This document shows, one piece after another, positions 57,977 through 64,000 of a DNA stretch of 64,000 bases (positions are counted from its first letter, which is position 1; each line of letters opens with the position of its first letter). The translations under genes were made by a program, and so were the position numbers. This DNA is from Ctena decussata. Its lineage: Eukaryota > Mollusca > Bivalvia > Lucinida > Lucinidae. The DNA lies in assembly GCA_963989385.1 (NCBI GenBank), contig OZ022508.1:57017087-57081086 (forward strand). The letters run 5' to 3'. The notes beneath the pieces were generated by a model. That model was not told where the DNA came from, did no database searches, and saw only the letters and a list, made by a program, of their open reading frames with translations.

Positions 57977-58300
57977 CAAAATAACAAGAAACAGATTAAG
58001 ATAGTCAACATGTAAACGAGCGTTATTCTCTGGAGAGACGTACGAACTTGCAAAATAACGCTGTTCACATTGGTTTTAACCACCTACTAAAGGAAACACT
58101 GATCCCACAACTCTGCTAATATCTACCATATGCATATTACTGAATAGCTTCTTTTGATATCTAAGTAGTTTACGTTGTAAATACTCTTCAAACCATGACG
58201 TTTTGTTATTGTTTGAACATAAATTTGAATGCTTTTTATTTTTCCACCTGTCAGTAAGTGCAAGTATTCGTTAGTACAGTGTCTTTTTCAATTTTGATAC

Positions 58301-58594
58301 TTCCATCATTACATTAGTGCCAATCCAACTAAATATATTTACAGATGTCAAAATGCTTCATTTACACACTAAATACCAATTACATGTATAAAAGTTCATT
58401 TTGTTAAAGTACTGAATAAGCTTTTAAGACATGGGAAAATGCAAAGTTTCCATCATTACATTAGTGCCAATCCAACTTAATATATTTACAGATGTCAAAA
58501 TGCTTCATTTACACACTAAATACCAATTACATGTATAAAAGTTCATTTTGTTAAAGTACTGAATAAGCTTTTAAGACATGGGAAAATGCAAAGT
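58301..58594 (+). repeat. Tandem duplication, 147 bp x 2, one mismatch
   Basis: TTCCATCATTACATTAGTGC begins at 58301 and again at 58448. The two units run identically to GGGAAAATGCAAAG except for one base (CAACTAAAT versus CAACTTAAT). The high identity means a very recent event or an assembly artefact. Confidence 0.9.
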
Positions 58595-59823
58595 TTAAAA
58601 GCACTATTTTAAAAAAAATATTTGAACGACGAAATGATTTAAAGTTGAAATATTATTTCATTTTATTTATTATTTTCGTTTCATGGGCAACATATATATT
58701 TTGTATTATTTGCTATGAAAAGCTTTTCGAAACTTTTTTTTACAAATTAAAGTATCTTTACTCTAACGCTCTAAAACAAATATGATCATGTTTTTGTATT
58801 CTACGTCTTTATATCTCTTCTGAATCGTCTTCATTCATTATTCGTTTTAACAAAATTATATTAAGTAACGTATGTAACAATCAAGCTGTAACAGACAAAC
58901 GCCAGTGATAATGTGAATGCGTCAGTTGTTGGAAGTCTTCGCAATCCCAGAAGTGGTTGGGCTGGTTTTCTTGTTAAAACTGCACAGCACAGAGAAAATT
59001 CAAATTGAAATTCAAATTGAAATGAACGTCTGAGGAAAACGGGATCCATGGTTGTGGTTAGACTCCAAAAAGAAATGTTTTATAAAGTACAGAGTACAGT
59101 GTCATTATCATTGGATATTTTGCGAGTCAGCTGTCCTATAAATCTATGAGCAGTTTGATGAGAATCTGAAAGGTATCGATTTAAAATGAAATTGAGTACC
59201 TTCAAACACCAACAATTGGTAGGATGAATTATCATTGTGTAAATATGTGTATACACCGGTTTCTTAATATTTTAAGCGTGCATTTTGTAAAGTATTACAG
59301 AAACTGATACAATGCACACAAATACGTCATTTCATGAATTAATATGAAAACTTTTGTGCACCTCTAAATGGGCAGAATTATAGCGTTTTCATTTTGAGCA
59401 CAATAAGGTTTAAAAGGGGTAGGGGGAAAGAAGGGGTAATTAAAACCACGGGATCCTATTTCAATGACCACATCATACCCTATCATAAAGCCCATATGTT
59501 GTGCTTATCAAATTTGGTAAAAATTCCCTTTCGAATCGCCGGGGCATTAAAGTTGCATTTTTTCGGCTTCAGCGTCCTGACTATATAGACCGCTACTAAT
59601 AATAAATACATAGGGACACGCAATGACAGATTCACGCGAAGGTTTACCGGCCGTGAATGGATTCTATATTTACCGATATTCTAAAATTTAGTCCAGATGC
59701 TATATTTATCATGTTCAAAATTTAGTCTGTAAACAATGACAACATGCGCTAGACACATTCAAGTAAAAAATCTAGAAGGGAAAAAAAAAGAAAAAAAGAA
59801 CTTCTAACAAGATAATGTCAGTC

Positions 59824-60039
59824 TTAAAATACAATAATTTGTTGGGGTCTTACTATGTCCAAAATAACTGGAGGAGCATAAAAACAAACGCTTTTCCCAA
59901 AACCAGTGGGTAAAACACCCAAACAGCTCTTCCCATTCAATATATGGGTAAGTATTTCCATTTGTTCATCTTTTAGGTCTGGCAAGGAAATCTGAGTCAC
60001 TCTCTCAACTGCAGCTAAAATATTTTCTCTGTCAAACAT
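59824..60039 (-). CDS. RecQ-like DNA helicase, first exon or fragment
   Basis: The minus-strand ATG at 60039 gives 71 codons. LPDLKDEQMEILTHILNGKS resembles the RecQ zero/Q-motif region (LKxxQ-x-E-x-I-x-x-x-x-x-G-x-D), followed by LPTGFGKSVCFYAPPV, a Walker A (GFGKS) in the LPTGxGKS-x-CFQ context of superfamily 2 RecQ helicases. The frame stops at QQIIVF where the family continues with SPLxxLMxDQ. A GTATTTT donor within ATTATTGTATTTT could end an exon. It may be exon 1 of a host RecQ-like gene running leftwards, or a fragment from one of the many transposon-linked RecQ copies in invertebrates. No later exon is found in the 5 kb to the left. Confidence 0.5.
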   Translation of the reverse strand: MFDRENILAAVERVTQISLPDLKDEQMEILTHILNGKSCLGVLPTGFGKSVCFYAPPVILDIVRPQQIIVF

Positions 60040-60370
60040 TTTGTTCTGCGACAGTGCACCAGACGAACTCGCGCGCGAGATATTTTTAGCAAGCCTTATG
60101 AATATTTATTAGCTTGATGGCAACACCCCGGATGTACATTGTTTCCGCCATGACTAATCTCAGCGACACCCATTTGGTGTCGGTGATTTTTTAACAGCCC
60201 GGTACGACCTTCAGTGACGAATTTATTTTCCATGTTGCAGGTAAGCACGCTGTTTGGCACCTCTAATTTAGTTTCAATCAACACAATGATTTGCCTGGGA
60301 GATTCCTGGTTTGGCGACAAAATCAAAAACGAATATTTCTCGCGTTTTTTTGCATTAGCGAACATAGGGC
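60040..60370. other. Possible promoter region upstream of the RecQ-like exon
   Basis: The stretch is less AT-rich than its surroundings, with GCGCGCGAG near 60070. CATGTTGCAGGTAAGC at 60232-60247 is a textbook splice donor on the opposite strand, so a bidirectional promoter with a non-coding first exon is possible. No TATA box is evident. Confidence 0.25.
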
Positions 60371-60469
60371 TGTGAAGTAGCGGTAGTGTAACGGTAGCGG
60401 ATTCTAAGGCCCTGTGTTGTAGGTCTAATTTGTGTCTAGACAGCTTACGACCGATAGGACTATGCAGAC

Positions 60470-60905
60470 TTAAAAGGTCTATTCCGTTTTACTTCACAAG
60501 GCTGCAGCTAGCTTGTGGTGCCATGTCCGAATTACATGTTCCTCCTATTGCCTCTTTAACTGCTGGTGTAATATGTCCTCGAAAGGAGTCCTAGACAAAG
60601 AGACGTTTGACTGAATTTCGTCTCCAAACAAGATTCAGCCAAGATAAGATAACATCATTTTAGGTGTCATCTTCACAATAATTCCTGATGGAACGTCTGA
60701 GAGTGGTCTCACACCTTTGATAACCATAAGTGGCAATTTAGTCCCGTCAGCCATTGCACTTAGCATCACTGTAATGCGGGATTTTTCATGACCTGTGCTT
60801 CCTATTGAAATGGTCTTACTTCCAACATCTTCCACTGTAAAGATGTCTGGTATATCTACCCAAATGGGTGTTTTAGCCATATTCTGAATAATAGTAGGCC
60901 AAGGG
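60470..60905 (-). pseudogene. Tigger/pogo-type DDE transposase fragment
   Basis: The minus strand reads NMAKTPIWVDIPDIFTVEDV, GSKTISIGSTGHEKSRITVM and LSAMADGTKLPLMVIKG. NxDETPxWxDMP...TVxxxGxKxVxIxTTGHEKxRxTVxLxxxADGTKLPPMxIFK is the hallmark of pogo/Tigger (CENP-B-like, DDE_1) transposases. The first catalytic Asp (NMDET) is Ala here (NMAKT). Further on, in a shifted frame, LDSFRGHITPAVKE fits the second catalytic Asp region, and the frame then ends. The N-terminal DNA-binding half is cut off by the short interspersed repeat at 60905-61085. About 145 residues remain, inactive. Confidence 0.75.
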
Positions 60906-61085
60906 CCGTCTGTGCTTGCAGTAATGCGGGTGGAGGTTGTTTGGACATTGTTTCTCTCGCCTATCACTTCTCCTCTCTTTCTCCCTCTCTGAGAGACAGT
61001 TTGATACTGAAATGCTATTCCAAAGAGCCGTTAGACGGCTTGATACTGAAAGGCAGTCTCAAAGAGCCGTTAAACTCAAAAGATC
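60905..61085 (+). mobile_element. Short interspersed repeat (CGTCCTACTGTGCTTGCAGT family), copy 2
   Basis: CTGTGCTTGCAGTAATGCGG, TTGTTTGGACATTGTTTCTC and CCCTCTCTGAGAGACAG, then AGAGCCGTTAGACGG. The second half (TTGATACTGAAA, CAAAGAGCCGTTA) is duplicated in tandem. It truncates the transposase fragment. Confidence 0.6.
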
Positions 61086-61386
61086 AACCATACTGTGCAA
61101 GACTGAATCTTCCTTTTATGCGTTGAATGAGAGGCAATATCCCCCATTCCTCGTACACGTCTCCTCGAAAATCATCCATTTTAGTTTTGTCATTTGAGAT
61201 CAGAGTATATATTCTGAGAAGAAATCAGAATGTTTTATTGGTTTAGACTTTTATTCAACATGATCGCTTTTTAATCCTTTAGACCTTTTTGGTTACGAAT
61301 CAGTCTTTGAATCGACTTCTTAAAAAAAAAAAAAAAAAACAGTGTGCTGTTTTTCTGGTTTTCGTCACCAGATATTGTCAGCGTCT

Positions 61387-61420
61387 TTGATGAGGCTTGA
61401 ATAGCCGAAACTTCGAAGTA
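61387..61420 (+). ncRNA. Second hammerhead-like motif
   Basis: TTGATGA (61387-61393) is followed by a stem-loop GGCT (61394-61397) / AGCC (61403-61406) and GAAA (61407-61410). ACTTCGAAGT (61410-61419) is a perfect palindrome that would form a short stem III, followed by A. This is the hammerhead core with a C-to-T change in the first base of CTGATGA, which should abolish activity. No reverse transcriptase is seen near it. Confidence 0.4.
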
Positions 61421-61608
61421 TGGCCCATGTTCCTTCTTTGAATTTGTCCTCTGCTCTGAACGTAACTTTTACGATTTTAATTTGACCTCACTGCAGCTGG
61501 TGTTTTGCCATGTGGCGACCGTAAACGTCTCCCCGTATGCAGATTATTATTTTTGACCCTTGAGATTGTACGTGCAAAAGCAACGCGCGCGAGCGAAGCT
61601 CACACGCG

Positions 61609-61629
61609 CGGACGCGCGAAGCGCGTCCG
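61609..61629. repeat. GC-rich hairpin with a GCGAAGC core
   Basis: CGGACGCGC (61609-61617), loop GAA, GCGCGTCCG (61621-61629) is a perfect 9-bp stem containing GCGAAGC, known as an unusually stable DNA mini-hairpin. It is set in CG-rich sequence (GCAACGCGCGCGAGCGAAGC) unlike its AT-rich neighbourhood. Confidence 0.7.
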
Positions 61630-62619
61630 TGCTGCTGCACGCCTATAGATAACATGCATCATTAAAAAAGGCTACTTCCACAAAGAGCAAATCCAACACC
61701 TTCCAGCTTAAAACTTTTGGACTAATATGGCAGCGCCCTTAAGCTGATTACATTGGATTTGTCCCGTTTCTGTAATGCAAGGTAACACTGAGCCGAGAAC
61801 CATGCGCAATCACATGCCCTTCCTTGACGAAGTCCCGCTTCTGAGAGAGTGACCAAAAAACTGAGTTTTCTTCAACATTTATTCTTTTTGTTCTATTTTT
61901 AAAGGCGGTCAATCCAACTTAGAAGTCCAAATAAGTAAACGGTAACTGATTAAGCTGTGTATCAGCAAAAGGATAAATAAACAAACAATAGTGGACACTA
62001 CGTCATAAATCACATGCCATTAATCTCGTGCGTGGATTCGATTGGATATGATGGCCGCCATCGTTAGAATTGACCTCGATATTATGGTCAATGTAGAATA
62101 CGAAGGACACGGAAATTCGTGAATAGAACCAAATACCTCGATGTGCAATGACTTCCATGCAGATTAAGAACTTTTAGCCATTCAAATGTCATCCAGTATC
62201 TATAGTTGTAAATTATCCAAAGCTTGGTAGCGATACATCTACATTTTCGTTTAAAAACTTGCTTCACTTTCCCGTTGGCATCATCAAAGTATGTATACAA
62301 ACACAGCATTGACCATTGTTTGGAAGTATGTCACGACATGATGACGTCATAAGGCAACGCGCGCAACGCACCATCATCTAAGGACTTTTCATAAAATTTG
62401 TGGCCCGATTTGACAATCTGTTCAATTTGACAAGCCCGTGAATATCGTATGATGTTGATGTATTTGTGCGTTTGGATTCCATCTCATGTTACAGTGATAA
62501 TAGATTTGGCATCAAGCATTTATGCCATTGTGAAGGAAACTATGTTTCTCAAATAATTTAAAAATAGTTGTGGCAGTATTATAAAGGGTATGCCTCACTC
62601 ATACAGGCAAGGGTTGCCC

Positions 62620-62785
62620 TTTACTGGATATCTTCTATGTTTCAACATATGGATATATACTTAGGACAATGCTTGCAGGTATTAGTTAGGTGGCCCTATA
62701 TTATCATTTGTACTGTTTGAAAATGTACTATGTTACGGCTAGGGCCCATTACGGAAATAAAAAATATTCTAATTCTAATTCATTG
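62620..62785 (+). mobile_element. 3' end of a retroelement with ATTCTA-type tail
   Basis: GTTACGGCTAGGGCCCATTA, CGGAAATAAAAAATATTCTA and ATTCTAATTCA form a polyadenylation-like signal and short tandem tail typical of non-LTR or SINE 3' ends. No coding part is attached. Confidence 0.4.
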
Positions 62786-62789
62786 GGCT

Positions 62790-63135
62790 ATCGACGTTGA
62801 ACGACGTTGATTAAAGACTGATTCAACGTTTGTGTGCCTGCAGGGTACCCCTTTGTATACATGACGTCCCGATTCTGGGAGCCTACAAATCGGACCTACA
62901 ACATTGAATCAGCGTCGTGTGTCTGCTGGATATGTACCCTTTGAAAGATGACATCCCATGAATCGGACACTCAACGTTGAATCAACGTTATGTGCCTACA
63001 GGATAATTATCTCTTTGCATGCATGACACTTCCATTCTAGGAGCCTACACATCAGGTACACAACGTTGAATTACCGTTGTGTTCCTGCAGGATATGTACT
63101 CTTTGTAAGATGACACCCACATTCTGGGGGCCTAC
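62790..63135 (+). repeat. Minisatellite of about 95 bp x 4 with CAACGTTGA
   Basis: Units begin with TTGAATCAACGTT-like words and contain GTGCCTGCAGG, TATGTACCCTTTG and CATTCTGGGAGCCTACACAT, near 62820, 62910, 62975 and 63065. CAACGTTG is itself a palindrome. The units are well diverged. Confidence 0.65.
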
Positions 63136-63149
63136 ACATCGGACACATC

Positions 63150-63345
63150 GGTCGGGCGATGAGTTTCAGTGCCGGGGCGTCCTACACATTTGGATAAGAG
63201 TAGGGCAAGGGCCAACTCTGTTTGTAGGTGCGGATTTGGATATTTTTTCCCTCTTGCTTAATATCTTCTTTTTCTCTCTCCCTGTGGGAAACTGCTCGAT
63301 ATAGACTGAAATACTGTCTCAAACCCAAAACAACCAACCAACAAA
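63150..63345 (+). mobile_element. Short interspersed repeat (CGTCCTACTGTGCTTGCAGT family), copy 3
   Basis: TTTCAGTGCCGGGGCGTCCT, TTTGTAGGTGCGGATTTGGA, CTCTCTCCCTGTGGGAAACT and ATAGACTGAAATACTGTCTC then AACCAACCAACAAAC. It agrees with the copy at 23296 in order and has a CAAC-rich tail. Confidence 0.6.
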
Positions 63346-63735
63346 CTTATTTTATCCAGCAACTGGATCTAATTTGATTTGATTTTTCGAGGAATGGAGA
63401 ACGTTGTGATGAAATTTGGTCATAGTTTTTATTTGTTTTCTATTTATTTATTAAGTTACTATTTCTCTATTTGTTTAACATTTTACCGATATTTTGATGA
63501 AAACCAGCTTGAAGCAAAAGGTCGAACTTACTGCAACAATCAACGACAATGTGCAAAACAGAGATATCGGGATTATTAGCAAAGAACTATCAAAAAGGGA
63601 TACTCTGGAAGAGAAACATCGGCCGTTTGAATACCAGTGTCATTTAAAAAAAAACAAAAAACTTGAAACGTAGGTCTCAAGGTCAGAACATAATTGCTTT
63701 CAAGATTTTTTATTTATTTCTGCTCTTCCCTAAAA

Positions 63736-63962
63736 GCAGTGGCGCGGTTGGTAGTGTGCCCGACTCATGATCGAAGGCTTCCGAGTTCGATCCTCACCAG
63801 GACCCTTGCGTTGTGACCTTGAGCAAGTCACGTATCCACAGCTCAGCTTGTATAAATGTATATAGATCTAGTCTTAATAGGCTAAGTCGCAATAAAAGCT
63901 CTACAGAGCTTATGTTAGTTGTTGATAAAAATAAGCGACTATAAATAAAAATTATTATTAAT
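63736..63962 (+). mobile_element. tRNA-derived SINE (GAGCAAGTCAC family), complete
   Basis: The head GCAGTGGCGCGGTTGGTAGT is a box A-like D-arm, and CGAGTTCGATCCTC is box B. The body GTGACCTTGAGCAAGTCACG, AGCTCAGCTTGTATAAATGT and GCAATAAAAGCTCTACAGAG ends with ATAAATAAAAATTATTATTA. Intact pol III promoter boxes and tail suggest a fairly young copy. The 5'-truncated copy is at 28695. Confidence 0.8.
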
Positions 63963-64000
63963 TTCGTTATTATTACTTGTTCTCTAAAATTTCAGTATTT

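Overview
The window is animal nuclear DNA, most likely from a marine bivalve mollusc. A heterodont or venerid clam is my guess from the repeat style, not a demonstrated identification. The evidence is AT-rich sequence with no operons, intron-like splice signals, tRNA-derived SINEs, palindromic MITEs, and many interspersed elements built from internal tandem units and ending in CGGA-rich runs plus a stem-loop. Almost all recognisable coding sequence is transposon or virus debris. No complete conserved host gene is visible; a few single candidate exons may be real.

Layout. 1-13.6 kb is an accumulation of internal-tandem-repeat elements (1-1369, 1686-2216, 4525-5130, 6014-7172, 8530-9915, 12000-13585), two palindromic MITEs (2509-2744, 2920-3155) and two non-LTR retrotransposon fragments (7700-8431 minus, 10571-10840 plus). 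14.1-20.1 kb is a broken autonomous Helitron (Helentron/Helitron2 type): OTU protease, DUF6570-like region, Helitron-like N domain and HUH Rep domain, with many stops and frameshifts and no helicase. It is split at 15.57-17.73 kb by non-autonomous elements that form a near-identical 478-bp inverted repeat. 20.1-23.3 kb is the most unusual block. A decayed parvovirus-like SF3 helicase fragment is followed by a pair of inverted repeats of about 540 bp that enclose an unrecognised 200-250 codon reading frame and two strong palindromes.

23-31 kb holds SINEs (one with a perfect 14-bp target duplication and an empty-site paralogue elsewhere in the window), a transposase-like HTH exon, a decayed C2H2 zinc-finger exon, and a Penelope-like reverse transcriptase fragment followed by a hammerhead-ribozyme-like motif. 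31-54 kb is more internal-repeat elements and MITEs, a first-exon candidate with a C2...C2 zinc-binding pattern (45320-45607), an inverted pair of CAACTCGGCC arrays (45721-46257), a DDE transposase scrap (48248-48505) and a possible SAM-like exon (51481-51759). 54-64 kb is sparse: a membrane-protein-like ORF (57479-57976), a 147-bp tandem duplication, a RecQ-like helicase exon, a Tigger/pogo transposase pseudogene, a second hammerhead-like motif, a minisatellite and more SINEs.

How the parts work together. There is no host pathway here. The logic is that of mobile elements: the Helitron Rep/OTU protein would be the type of enzyme that mobilises the non-autonomous elements with asymmetric subterminal inverted repeats, the retrotransposon RTs would mobilise the SINEs, and the ribozyme motifs would process Penelope-like transcripts. 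The coordinates of repeats are my best reading by eye, and boundaries may be off by some tens of bases.
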